The notes beneath the pieces were generated by a model. The model had not been told where the DNA came from. It was given only the letters and a program-made list of their open reading frames with translations, and made no database searches. 60,539 nt of DNA from positions 1-60,539 of the forward strand of contig JANXOM010000223.1 in NCBI GenBank assembly GCA_025353585.1, read 5' to 3'. Below, piece by piece: positions 8,994-18,013 of the stretch; position 1 is the first letter of the stretch; each line of letters starts with the position of its first letter. Position numbers and translations under genes: made by a program. Source of the stretch: Deltaproteobacteria bacterium. Its GTDB lineage: Bacteria; Myxococcota_A; Polyangia; Haliangiales; Haliangiaceae.

Positions 8994-9397
8994 ATGGCGC
9001 GCTGGGCCCAGGCACTGATCTTGGTCGGCGGACTGGCGGCCGGCGCGTGCGGCCCGATCTCGTACGTCAGCACGGTCACCACCGGCGCGGCGAGCTCGGT
9101 CGATGCGGCGCGCACCGCCGAGGCGGAGACGTACGCGCCGTACTTCTGGACCCGCGCGACGCAGTACCTCCTGATGGCGCGCGAGCAGGCGGCGCGGGCT
9201 GACTTCCAGGGCGCCGTGCACTTCGGCAAGCTCTCGCAAGCGGCGGCGGACAAGGCGGTCACCGAGGCGGTCGCGGCGAAGGCGGATCCGTCGAAGCGGC
9301 CGCTGACGGTCGCGCCGGGCTCGGCGGCGGGCAGCAAGGCGCCGGCGAAGGACCAGGACGAGGCGGCGCCTGTCGCGCCGGCCAAGGACGCGCCGTG

Positions 9398-9398
<1 letters not shown>
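8994..9398 (+). CDS. DUF4398-type lipoprotein
   Basis: A 134-residue exported protein with signal MARWAQALILVGGLAAGAC and a plausible lipobox ending G-A-C. The mature part holds a helical hairpin, RATQYLLMAREQAARADFQGAVHFGKLSQAAADKA, written here in family terms as the DUF4398 signature (A..Yl..Are.a..ad...A...a..A...A). An Ala/Pro/Lys-rich tail follows. Its TGA overlaps the ATG of the OmpA-type gene, which carries a second DUF4398-like hairpin. The pair probably works together at the outer membrane/peptidoglycan interface. Confidence 0.72.
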
Positions 9399-10444
<1,046 letters not shown>

Positions 10445-10514
10445 CTAGCAGCTGCCAGGGGCCCCTCCGGATCCGTGTTTCGGAGCCCGGGCGATCTGCG
10501 GTACTACCTCGGTC

Positions 10515-11960
10515 ATGGGAACTCGCAGTCGCGCCGCTGTGGCGGCGTTCGTCGTTGTCGCATCGCTGGGCGGCTCGCGCATCGCGGCCGCCGATCCAAA
10601 AGGCGACATCAACGCGAAGGTGAAGGAGGCCATGGAGTCGTACGACCTCATGGACTACGACGCCGCGAAGAAGACGCTGAGCTCCGCGGCCGTCACGGCG
10701 AAGAAGGCGAAGCTCGACCACGATCCGGTCGCGGCGAAGATCTGGCTCGACCTCGGCATCGTGGCGTTCGCGGTCCCCGACGCCAACGCGGCGAAGGAAG
10801 CGTTCACGGCGGCCGTGAACATCGACCCGAAGATCCAGATCGACGCGGCCTATCGCTCGCCCGACATGGCGAAGCTCCTCGACGAGGCGCGTAAGGGCGC
10901 GAAGGGCGGCCCGGCGATCAAGAACGGCGGCGGCGACCCGGTCGGCGAGGTCCCCGATGCCGGCGGCGATTGCGCCGCAGTGAAGGGCCTGCAGCACAAC
11001 ATCATCGACACCTCGCGCGCGAACGCGCCGGCCGCCATCGAGGCGATGCTCGGCACGGACATCACCGCGGCGAAGGTCTCCGTGCAGTTCCGCGCCGAGG
11101 GCGCGACGGACTTCACCGAGGTCAAGCTCGCGAAGGCCGGCTGCAAGTACACCGGCGCCATCCCGGCGTCGGCCACGCACGGCAGCATCGTCCACTACTA
11201 CGTGGCGGCGTACGACGGGAACAACAAGGTCATCGCGGCGAAGGGCTCGGCCGGCTCGCCGAACATCCTCGAGCTGACGGGCGGCGGCACGGTGAAGGGC
11301 GACGAGGAGGATCCGCTGGGCAAGAAGGGCGGCGGCGGCACGGTCGCGACCGCGGGCGGCGGCGATGACGGCGGCGGCATCTCGAAGACCGTCGAGCCGG
11401 GCCCGGGCGCGCGGCACAAGGTGATGCTCGGCGTGCAGGTCGGCACCGGCGCCGGCTACGTGACGGGCCAGACGGAGAACATGGCCGTCGTGAAGAACTG
11501 CTGCATCGGCGCGAGCCTCGCGGTGATCACGCCGGAGCTCACGTACGCGATCAGCCCGCGCACGTCGATCGGCGTCGCGGCGCGCCTCGGCATCCCCGTC
11601 GGCGCGAACACCGATGGCCACGCGACGGTCGCGCCGGGCGGTCTGCTCCGCCTGCACTACGCGCTCGCGGCCAGCGGCGACGGCGTCCGCATCATGGGCC
11701 AGGCCGGCGTCGGCATCCTGCGCAACACGATCAAGCTCGACGCGCCGATGAACGGCGGCGACACCGACATCGTGGCCCAGGGCCCGCTGCTCCTCGGCGC
11801 CGGCCTCGGCTACTCGCACCACCTCTCGAACAACGTGCTGTTCACGTTCGACCTCTCGGTGCTCGCGGGCCTCGCCGTGACGAGCACGTTCAGCTCCGCG
11901 CCGATCCTCAACAGCGGCGTCTCGGCCGATATCTCGCTCGGCCTCGCCGTCGGGATCTAG
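10515..11960 (+). CDS. Exported TPR/outer-membrane beta-barrel protein
   Basis: A 481-residue exported protein with signal peptide MGTRSRAAVAAFVVVASLGGSRIAAA. Residues about 28-125 are TPR-like helices (DYDAAKKTLSSAAVTAKK, KIWLDLGIVAFAVPDANAAKEAFTAAVNIDP). A beta-sandwich segment follows (VSVQFRAEG, VHYYVAAYDGNNKVIAAKG), then a Gly-rich linker. From about residue 295 to the end are alternating amphipathic strands that look like an outer-membrane barrel. The same plan (TPR, YYV-A/E strand motif, low-complexity linker, membrane part) recurs in the gene at 27133-28539. Function unknown; an envelope role is inferred from its place after the OmpA-type gene. Confidence 0.7.
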   Translation: MGTRSRAAVAAFVVVASLGGSRIAAADPKGDINAKVKEAMESYDLMDYDAAKKTLSSAAVTAKKAKLDHDPVAAKIWLDLGIVAFAVPDANAAKEAFTAAVNIDPKIQIDAAYRSPDMAKLLDEARKGAKGGPAIKNGGGDPVGEVPDAGGDCAAVKGLQHNIIDTSRANAPAAIEAMLGTDITAAKVSVQFRAEGATDFTEVKLAKAGCKYTGAIPASATHGSIVHYYVAAYDGNNKVIAAKGSAGSPNILELTGGGTVKGDEEDPLGKKGGGGTVATAGGGDDGGGISKTVEPGPGARHKVMLGVQVGTGAGYVTGQTENMAVVKNCCIGASLAVITPELTYAISPRTSIGVAARLGIPVGANTDGHATVAPGGLLRLHYALAASGDGVRIMGQAGVGILRNTIKLDAPMNGGDTDIVAQGPLLLGAGLGYSHHLSNNVLFTFDLSVLAGLAVTSTFSSAPILNSGVSADISLGLAVGI

Positions 11961-11964
11961 CGCT

Positions 11965-13434
11965 CTACGAGATCAGCGCGCGCAGCGGGTGCACGACGAT
12001 GTGCACCTCGCCCGCCGTGACCTCGGCCCCGAGCGCGGCGGAGGTCAGCACGACCGCGGCCTCGACGACGCGATCGCCGCCCTCGGAGAGGTAGATGACG
12101 CGCTTGAGCGGCCGGCGCGTCGCCGCGACCTGGGCGAGATCCTCGAACAGCGTCGGGTAGACCTCGGGCAGCGCGGAGTCGCGCAGCTGGAGGCCGCCCG
12201 CGTCGCCGGCCGCGCCGATGAAGCTGAGGAACGCCGGGTTCGCCGCGCGCACGCGGCCCGTCGCGTCGCACGACGCCATCGGCAGCGTCACGGCCGCGAA
12301 CACCTCGGCGGCGGCCTTCACGCGGTGGTCGTGCTCGCGGCGCTCGCGGGCGGCCTCGGGCGCGAGCGGGCGGCGGCGCGCGGAGTCCATGCCGAGCATG
12401 CCCATCAGCGTGCGGAGCTCGTACATGAGCGCGGACGCGTCGGCGTGGCGCTTCGCGGGATCCTTGTGGCACGCGCGGGCGACGATCGCGTCGGCGCGCT
12501 CGTCGAGCGGCTCGTCGATCATGGTCGACGGCGGCGGGACGTCGACCGTGCGCTGCAGGCGCAGGACCTCGCCGAGCTCGCCGGTGAACGGCAGCTTGCC
12601 GGTGAGGAGCTCGAACAGCACGATGCCGAGCGCGTAGATGTCGCTGGCGATCGAGGCGGGCGCGCCCTCGATCCGCTCGGGGGAGAGGTACTCGGGGGTG
12701 CCGCCTTCACCACCCGCGTAGCCGAGGGCGGGGCGCGCGAGGCCGAAGTCGAGGAGCTTCGCGAGCCGGCGCTGGGCCGCGCTGCGCACGAGGAAGATGT
12801 TTTCGGACTTGATGTCGCCGTGGAGGATCGTGCGGCTGTGGATGAAGCGGACGGCATCGCAGATCTGCCACATCACGTCGCACGCGACCTTCGCGGGCAG
12901 GCGGCCGCCGGAGCGGAGCTTGTGGTGCACGGTCTGGCCGTCGAGGAGCTCCATGACCATGAACAGGCCGAACGCCTCGTCCTCGCCGAAGTCGACGATC
13001 GAGCAGATGTTGTCGTGGGTGAGCGCGGAGGCGAGCCGCGCCTCGCGATAGAACATGTCGCGGATCTTCGGATCGAGGGCGATCGCGCCGCGGATGAGCT
13101 TGAGCGCGAACGCCTTGCCGAGCGCCTGGTGGCGGACGCGGAGGACGCGCCCCATGCCGCCGCGGCCGAGGGCGCCCTCGACGACGTAGCGGCCGCCGAT
13201 GACGTCGCCGATGCGGGCCGCGCCGCGCTTGCGCGGGGTGCCGTCGGCCGAGACGATCGCGAACTTCTCGGTGGGCAGCGCGGCGGCGAGGTCGCTGGCG
13301 GCGATGCTCTTCACGGACAGCACGGACCGCGTCACGGACGGCACGAGCGTCTCGTGCCCCTCGTGCTCGACCACGTCCCCGTCGATGCTGTCTTCGGTCA
13401 GCCCCGGCGGCGGGTCGACGTCGGTGTCGGCCAT
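11965..13434 (-). CDS. Serine/threonine protein kinase, non-RD type, with C-terminal PAS-like region
   Basis: A 489-residue Hanks-type kinase. An N-terminal tail of about 80 residues precedes the kinase domain. Seen: Gly-rich loop LGRGGMGRV (89-97), Lys112 (FALKLI), Glu131, catalytic loop H205-G-D207-I-K209-S-E-N212, D229-F-G, and the activation-segment end GGTPEYLSPERI. The usual HRD Arg is Gly, so it is a non-RD kinase, and the usual Pro of KPEN is Ser. After the kinase domain, residues about 375-489 look like a PAS-type sensor (MASCDATGRVRAANPAFLSFIG), so activity may respond to a signal. There is no membrane helix, so it is cytoplasmic. It converges on the upstream outer-membrane gene and diverges from cyaY. 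Confidence 0.87.
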   Translation of the reverse strand: MADTDVDPPPGLTEDSIDGDVVEHEGHETLVPSVTRSVLSVKSIAASDLAAALPTEKFAIVSADGTPRKRGAARIGDVIGGRYVVEGALGRGGMGRVLRVRHQALGKAFALKLIRGAIALDPKIRDMFYREARLASALTHDNICSIVDFGEDEAFGLFMVMELLDGQTVHHKLRSGGRLPAKVACDVMWQICDAVRFIHSRTILHGDIKSENIFLVRSAAQRRLAKLLDFGLARPALGYAGGEGGTPEYLSPERIEGAPASIASDIYALGIVLFELLTGKLPFTGELGEVLRLQRTVDVPPPSTMIDEPLDERADAIVARACHKDPAKRHADASALMYELRTLMGMLGMDSARRRPLAPEAARERREHDHRVKAAAEVFAAVTLPMASCDATGRVRAANPAFLSFIGAAGDAGGLQLRDSALPEVYPTLFEDLAQVAATRRPLKRVIYLSEGGDRVVEAAVVLTSAALGAEVTAGEVHIVVHPLRALIS

Positions 13435-13470
13435 GACGACATCGTATCAAAGTCCGCTATAACGGCAGGC

Positions 13471-13788
13471 ATGGACGAAGCCACGTTCGATCAGGCCGCG
13501 CGCGACGAGCTCCGGCACCTCGAGGACGCGTTCGCTGCGGTCGACCCCGACGACGTGGATGTCTCCGTGAGCGACGGCGTGCTCCGGCTCGAGCTGCGCG
13601 ACGGCACGAAGATCGTCATCAACAGCCACCGCGCGGCGCGCCAGATCTGGATGGCGGCGGTCGCGACGGCGTGGCACTTCGATCCGGCCGACGCGGGCGC
13701 CTGGCGCGCCTCGAAGAGCGGCGAGGAGCTGCGCGCGACGCTGACGCGGCTGGTGCACGAGCACGTCGGCGTGACGATCGCGCTATAG
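13471..13788 (+). CDS. cyaY: Iron donor protein CyaY (bacterial frataxin)
   Basis: A 105-residue protein of frataxin length and layout. It has an acidic first helix (ATFDQAARDELRHLEDAF), then acidic strand VDPDDVDVSVSDGVLRLEL, and the conserved sheet block IVINSHRAARQIWMAA with WHF after it. CyaY binds iron and modulates Fe-S cluster assembly on IscS/IscU in the cytoplasm. The start is the ATG at 13471, 36 bp from the divergent kinase start. The TerB-like gene follows after 7 nt. Confidence 0.88.
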   Translation: MDEATFDQAARDELRHLEDAFAAVDPDDVDVSVSDGVLRLELRDGTKIVINSHRAARQIWMAAVATAWHFDPADAGAWRASKSGEELRATLTRLVHEHVGVTIAL

Positions 13789-13795
13789 TTTGCCG

Positions 13796-14173
13796 ATGGC
13801 CGAGACGCAGATCTTGAGCGTGATCCGGGTGTGGGCGGCGGTCGCGTGGGCGGACGGCGTGATGGCGGAGGCGGAGGCGGATGGCCTGCGCAAGCTGATC
13901 GTGGGCGCGGAGCTGGCGCCGGCGGACAAGGCGGCGGCGGAGGCGTTCGTCGACGCGAAGACGGATCTGCCGGAGAAGCTGCTGCACGACCTCGAGCCCG
14001 CGGCGCGGCGCGGCGTGTATCGCGCGGCGTGCAAGATGGCGGTCGTCGACCACGTGTTCGCGAAGTCGGAGCGGAGCATGCTCGACCGCCTGCGGACGCA
14101 CCTCGGGATCCCGGCGGACATCGCGGTGGAGATCGAGGCGGACGTCCCCGGCCTGGCGTCCCCCTCGCGCTGA
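13796..14173 (+). CDS. TerB-like (tellurite resistance family) helical protein
   Basis: A 125-residue all-helical protein. The N-terminal block VIRVWAAVAWADGVMAEAEADGLRKLI and the later RGVYRAACKMAVVDHVFAKSERSMLDRLRTHLGIP match the TerB/DUF533 pattern: A-W-A-D-G-x-x-x-x-E at the first helix and an acidic second repeat. TerB-like proteins bind divalent metal, but their cellular role is poorly defined. I use ATG 13796 rather than the TTG two codons earlier. The stop at 14171-14173 is 2 nt from the next start, so the cyaY, terB-like and lipase genes are probably one operon. Confidence 0.72.
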   Translation: MAETQILSVIRVWAAVAWADGVMAEAEADGLRKLIVGAELAPADKAAAEAFVDAKTDLPEKLLHDLEPAARRGVYRAACKMAVVDHVFAKSERSMLDRLRTHLGIPADIAVEIEADVPGLASPSR

Positions 14174-14175
14174 TC

Positions 14176-14979
14176 GTGCAGCGCCGGCACTCTGCTCGCC
14201 ACCTGCTCGCGCGCGGCGGCGTGGCGGCGGTGAACCACGCGCTGTCGGTCACGGGCGTCTACCCCGTGCTCCCGCACGCGCTGCGGTGCGCGCAACAGGC
14301 GGCGCCGCCGCTGCGCGCGTTGCTCGCGGAGTGGGGCTGGGCGGTCGCGGCGTCGGTCGCGCGGCCGCTCGGGTTCCTGCCGCTCGCCGGCGCGCGGGGC
14401 GCGGGGCCTCGCCCGGTGATCCTGTTGCACGGGTACGCGATGAACCGGGCGAACTTCGTGCTCCTGGCGCGCCGGCTCGCGGCGGCCGGGCTCGGGCCGG
14501 TCTACGGGTTCGAGTACTGGTCGCTCGGGCGGACGAGCCACGCGGCCCGCCAGCTCGCGGACTTCGTGGCCCAGGTGCGGGCGACGACCGGCGCGGCCGA
14601 CGTCGACCTGGTCGGCCACTCCATGGGCGGCGTGGTCGCGCGGTACTACGTCGCGTTCGCGGGTGGGGACCCGGTGGTCGCGCACCTGGTGACGCTCGGC
14701 TCGCCGCACGCCGGCAGCGACCTGACGGCGTACGGCGTGGGGCACGCGCGGCGGGAGCTCGTGGCCGGCTCGCGCCTGCTGGACCGGCTCGCGGCGGCGC
14801 CGGCGCCGGTTCATGCGCGCGTGACCTCGATCTGGTCGACCGCCGACACGCTGGTCCCGGGCGCGCGGCAGGCCCCGCTCGCCGGGGCCGAGACGGTGAT
14901 GCTCTACAGCGTGGGCCATCTGGGGCTCCTCGCCTCGGCCTCGGTGGCCGAAGAGATCGTCGGCCTCCTCCGCGGCTGA
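14176..14979 (+). CDS. Lipase-like alpha/beta hydrolase
   Basis: A 267-residue alpha/beta hydrolase of the triacylglycerol lipase type. It shows the oxyanion block VILLHGYAMNRANF, the nucleophile elbow GHSMGG (catalytic Ser), the acid candidate Asp in STADTLVP, and the catalytic His in VGHLGLL. An N-terminal stretch of about 75 residues precedes the fold and includes a hydrophobic segment (PLRALLAEWGWAVAASVA) that could anchor it. The start is the GTG at 14176, directly after the TerB-like stop. Substrate unknown; an ester or lipid is expected. Confidence 0.78.
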   Translation: MQRRHSARHLLARGGVAAVNHALSVTGVYPVLPHALRCAQQAAPPLRALLAEWGWAVAASVARPLGFLPLAGARGAGPRPVILLHGYAMNRANFVLLARRLAAAGLGPVYGFEYWSLGRTSHAARQLADFVAQVRATTGAADVDLVGHSMGGVVARYYVAFAGGDPVVAHLVTLGSPHAGSDLTAYGVGHARRELVAGSRLLDRLAAAPAPVHARVTSIWSTADTLVPGARQAPLAGAETVMLYSVGHLGLLASASVAEEIVGLLRG

Positions 14980-15052
14980 ACATATTTGCCCCCGTGTGGC
15001 GCCGGCGCTCGGGGGCCCCGGTTATCGTGATCCCTCACGTCGAGGGGGATTG

Positions 15053-15496
15053 ATGATGAACGCTGCTGCTGCGCTCGTCGGACAGCCGGGTCTCGCGCAA
15101 ATGATGATCTCGCTCGTGGTCGGGCTCGTATTCTTGATCTTCTTCATCGCGTGCGGATGGAAGATCTTCGCGAAGGCCGGCCAGCCGGGCTGGGCCATCC
15201 TCGTCCCGATCTACAGCACGATCGTGCTGTGCAAGATCGTCGGGAAGCCCCCGTGGTGGGTCGTCCTGACGTTGATCCCGCTCGTCGGGCCGCTCATCAC
15301 GCTGATCCTGGTCATCAACCTGGCGACCGTGTTCGGCAAGAGCGGCGGCTTCGCGGTCGGGATGATCTTTCTCGGGTTCATCTTCTTCCCGATCCTCGCG
15401 TTCGGCAGCTCGCGCTACATCGGGCCCGGCGGCAATGCCCTCGGCATGGGCATGGGCATGCCCGGTCACGGCGGCATGGCCGGTCGCGGCTACTGA
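15053..15496 (+). CDS. DUF5684-type four-helix membrane protein
   Basis: A 147-residue membrane protein. The block CGWKIFAKAGQPGWAILVPIYSTIVLCKIVGKP, in family terms W-K-x-F-x-K-A-G-x-P-G-W-x-x-x-x-P-x-Y, is the DUF5684 signature. Four hydrophobic segments follow one another (MMISLVVGLVFLIFFIA; WAILVPIYSTIVL; WWVVLTLIPLVGPLITLILVI; FAVGMIFLGFIFFPILAF), then a Gly/Met-rich tail (GMGMGMPGHGGMAGRGY). A purine-rich GAGGGGG lies just upstream of the ATG at 15053. Its stop abuts the stop of the convergent miaB. Function unknown. Confidence 0.75.
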   Translation: MMNAAAALVGQPGLAQMMISLVVGLVFLIFFIACGWKIFAKAGQPGWAILVPIYSTIVLCKIVGKPPWWVVLTLIPLVGPLITLILVINLATVFGKSGGFAVGMIFLGFIFFPILAFGSSRYIGPGGNALGMGMGMPGHGGMAGRGY

Positions 15497-16951
15497 TCAG
15501 GCGCGCGCGAACAGCGTCGCCATCGTGGCGCGCTCGATCGTGACGTCCACCAGGCCGCCGACCGAGCCGACGCCCGCGGGCAGGATGACGGACTTGAAGC
15601 CGTCGGTCCGCCCCACGAGCTGGGCGGGATCGCGCTTGCTCGGGCCGTGCACGAGCACGCGCTCGGCGCGGCCGACGTGCGCGGCGAAGACCTCGGTGGA
15701 GATCCGCTCCTGCAGCGCGACGATCTCGGCGAGGCGCTTCTTCTTCACCGCCTCGGTGACGTCGTCGGGGAGCTTCTTCGCGGCGAACGTCAGGTCGCGC
15801 TCGGAGTAAGCGAACATGAACGCGCTGTCGAAGCGCACCTCGCGCATGAGGGCGAGGGTGGCGGCGTGGTCGGCGTCCGTCTCGCCACAGAAGCCCGACA
15901 GGATGTCGGTGGAGAGGGCGATGTCCGGCATCGCGCGGCGGAGGCGCGCGACGATGGCGTGGTAGTCGGCGACGGTGTAGCCGCGGCGCATGCGCGCGAG
16001 CACGTCGTCGCTGCCGGACTGCACCGGGAGGTGGACGTACTTGCAGAGCTTGGGCTCTTCGGCGAGCGCGGCCACGACGTCGTCCGTGAAGTCGACGGGG
16101 TAGGGGGACGTGAAGCGGACGCGCTCGATGCCGTCGACGCGCGCGACGGCACGGAGCAGCTCGGCGAACGTGGTGCCGTCCCAGGCGTACGAGTTGACGG
16201 TCTGGCCGAGGAGCGTCACCTCGCGGAAGCCGGCGTCGGCGAGCTCGCGGACCTGGCGGAGGACCTCGCGGGGCGGGGCGCCGCGCTCGCGGCCGCGGGT
16301 GAACGGGACCACGCAGAACGTGCAGAACTTGTCGCAGCCGCGCTGGATCGTGACGAAGCCGGAGACGCCGTCGCCCGCCAGAGCGCCGGAGAGGCCCTCG
16401 TAGGTCTCGGCTTTGTCGAGCTTGATATCGATGACGGGGGCGGCGCCCCGCCCCGCTGGCCGAGCCGGCAGGAGCCCCACCCGCGTGTCCTCGCTGCGCT
16501 CGTCCGGGACCGGCGCGGTGCGCTCGGCGCGGGCGGCGGCGAGGAGCGCCGGCATGCGGCGGTAGCTGTCGGGACCCGCGATGACGTCGACGGCCGGCGC
16601 GCGCGCGGCGAGGCCCTCCTTGAGGTGCTCGGCCATGCACCCGACGATCGCGAGGACGGCGCCGGGGCGGCGGCGCTTGATGGCGCCGAGCTCGGCCGCA
16701 CGGGCCACCACGCGCTCCTCGGCCTTCTCGCGCACGGCGCACGTGTTCACGACGATGACGTCGGCGTCCTCGGCGCGCGGGGTGGTCGCGTAGCCCGCAT
16801 CCGCGAGGACGCCGCCCAGGAGGTCGGAGTCGGCGACGTTCATCTGGCAGCCGTAGGTCTCGACGTACACGCGCGGGGCGTCCGCGGCGGGCGCCGGGCG
16901 CACAGCCGCGCCGGCGGTGCGCTTGCCGAGCGGGACCAGGCGTTCCGACAT
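15497..16951 (-). CDS. miaB: tRNA-2-methylthio-N6-dimethylallyladenosine synthase MiaB
   Basis: MiaB is a radical-SAM methylthiotransferase that makes ms2i6A at A37 of tRNAs reading UNN codons. The 484-residue protein has the N-terminal UPF0004 cluster cysteines C35 (YGCQMN), C71 (NTCAVREKAEERV) and C105 (VGCMAEHL). It also has the radical-SAM triad C206-x3-C210-x2-C213 (CDKFCTFC) followed by VVPFTRGRE, and a C-terminal TRAM domain (VLVHGPSKRDPAQLVGRT). The start is the ATG at 16951 (MSERLVPLGK); the frame upstream is only a shadow of the divergent gene. Length and motifs are normal for the family. The window's tRNA-Leu(CAA) reads UUG, a UNN codon, and is a candidate substrate. Confidence 0.95.
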   Translation of the reverse strand: MSERLVPLGKRTAGAAVRPAPAADAPRVYVETYGCQMNVADSDLLGGVLADAGYATTPRAEDADVIVVNTCAVREKAEERVVARAAELGAIKRRRPGAVLAIVGCMAEHLKEGLAARAPAVDVIAGPDSYRRMPALLAAARAERTAPVPDERSEDTRVGLLPARPAGRGAAPVIDIKLDKAETYEGLSGALAGDGVSGFVTIQRGCDKFCTFCVVPFTRGRERGAPPREVLRQVRELADAGFREVTLLGQTVNSYAWDGTTFAELLRAVARVDGIERVRFTSPYPVDFTDDVVAALAEEPKLCKYVHLPVQSGSDDVLARMRRGYTVADYHAIVARLRRAMPDIALSTDILSGFCGETDADHAATLALMREVRFDSAFMFAYSERDLTFAAKKLPDDVTEAVKKKRLAEIVALQERISTEVFAAHVGRAERVLVHGPSKRDPAQLVGRTDGFKSVILPAGVGSVGGLVDVTIERATMATLFARA

Positions 16952-16978
16952 GGCGCGATCGTTAGCACGTATCCTCTC

Positions 16979-17674
16979 GTGGTGGCGCTCCGGCACTATC
17001 TGCGGGTCCTCGGCTGGCTCGGCGTCGCGGCGGCCGCCGTGGGGCTCGGCGTGCAAGTCCGGCTGCTCGGCGGCGTCGTGGCGGCCGGGGTGGTGGGCGC
17101 GCTCCTGGCCGCGGTGACCCTGTGGCTGCCGCGCTCGGCGCACGCTGCCTTCGAGGCGGGAAAGTTCGGTAACGCGGCGCGGCGGTACTGGCTCGCGGGC
17201 GCGACAACGTGGACCCCGAGCCGGGAGCGCGCGGCGTGGCTATCGCGGGCGGGCTGCGCGGTCGCGGAGGGGCGGTTCGCCGCGGTGGAGCGGTTGGTGG
17301 CGCCGCTCGACGAGGACAAGCTCGACGTCGGGGAGCGGGCCGTGCTGTTCAATAACCGGGCATACGCGCTGCTCGCCGTGGCTGGCGATGCGCGCGAGGC
17401 GCTCGCGCTCGCGGATAAGGCGAGCGCGCTGCGGCCGGACGTGCCGGCGATCCAGCACACGCGCGCGCTCGCGTTGCTCGGAGTCGGGAGGACCGACGAC
17501 GCGCTCCACGTCCTGGACGGGATGCGCGCCGGTGGGGAGCTCGCCCCGGGGCTCGAGGCCGCGAGGTGCCGCGAGCTCGCCGCGGCATGGGACAAGAAGG
17601 GGGAGCGCGCGTACGCGGCCGATTATCGCCGTCGCGCCGAGGTGCTCACGGGCGTCAGCGCGGGGAGCGGCTGA
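16979..17674 (+). CDS. Membrane-anchored TPR-like protein
   Basis: A 231-residue protein. Two N-terminal membrane segments (LRVLGWLGVAAAAVGLGVQV; GGVVAAGVVGALLAAVTLWL) are followed by a soluble helical domain with TPR-type hairpins: AAFEAGKFGNAARRYWLAG, ERAVLFNNRAYALLAVAGDAREALALADKASALRP and ALALLGVGRTDDALHVLDGM. It is likely a scaffold facing the cytoplasm. The start is one of two consecutive GTGs (16979 or 16982), 27 bp from the divergent miaB. Partner unknown. Confidence 0.68.
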   Translation: MVALRHYLRVLGWLGVAAAAVGLGVQVRLLGGVVAAGVVGALLAAVTLWLPRSAHAAFEAGKFGNAARRYWLAGATTWTPSRERAAWLSRAGCAVAEGRFAAVERLVAPLDEDKLDVGERAVLFNNRAYALLAVAGDAREALALADKASALRPDVPAIQHTRALALLGVGRTDDALHVLDGMRAGGELAPGLEAARCRELAAAWDKKGERAYAADYRRRAEVLTGVSAGSG

Positions 17675-17678
17675 CCCG

Positions 17679-17948
17679 CTACAGCGCCGCGGAGCGGCCG
17701 CGGCCGCGCCAGATCGCGTGGAGCAAGACCAGCAGGATCACGGCGCCTACGAAGGCGACGAGGATCGTGCCGCCGAGGCCCCCGACCGGGATGCTCCAGC
17801 CCGCCGCGCGGAAGACCGCGCCGCCGATGAAGGCGCCCACGATACCGACGACGATGTCGCCGATGATGCCGTAGCCGGTTCCTCCGACCACGAGGGATGC
17901 CAGCACGCCTGCGACGAGACCGACGATGAGCCAGGTAAGAATGTCCAT
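17679..17948 (-). CDS. GlsB/YeaQ/YmgE family small membrane protein
   Basis: An 89-residue membrane protein of the GlsB/YeaQ/YmgE (transglycosylase-associated) family. The pattern LIVGLVAGVLASLVVGGTGYGIIGDIVVGIVGAFIGG is characteristic (G-x-x-A-G-x-L-A at the first helix, then G-x-G-x-x-G-D-I-x-x-G-x-x-G-A-x-x-G-G). A third hydrophobic segment (GTILVAFVGAVILLVLLHAIW) ends in a basic Arg-rich tail. Members are linked to stress and alkaline responses; the mechanism is unknown. It converges on the TPR gene with a 4-nt gap. Confidence 0.85.
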   Translation of the reverse strand: MDILTWLIVGLVAGVLASLVVGGTGYGIIGDIVVGIVGAFIGGAVFRAAGWSIPVGGLGGTILVAFVGAVILLVLLHAIWRGRGRSAAL

Positions 17949-18013
17949 GATGGGACGGGCAAGAGCAACGCGCGTGCCGTGGGCGCCTGCGCACGCTGTG
18001 CGAAGCGACGCGA

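Noticed and set aside
15491..15500. Palindrome TGATCA at the abutting stop codons of the DUF5684 and miaB genes
   Set aside because: It is simply two TGA stops back to back; no sign of a regulatory role.
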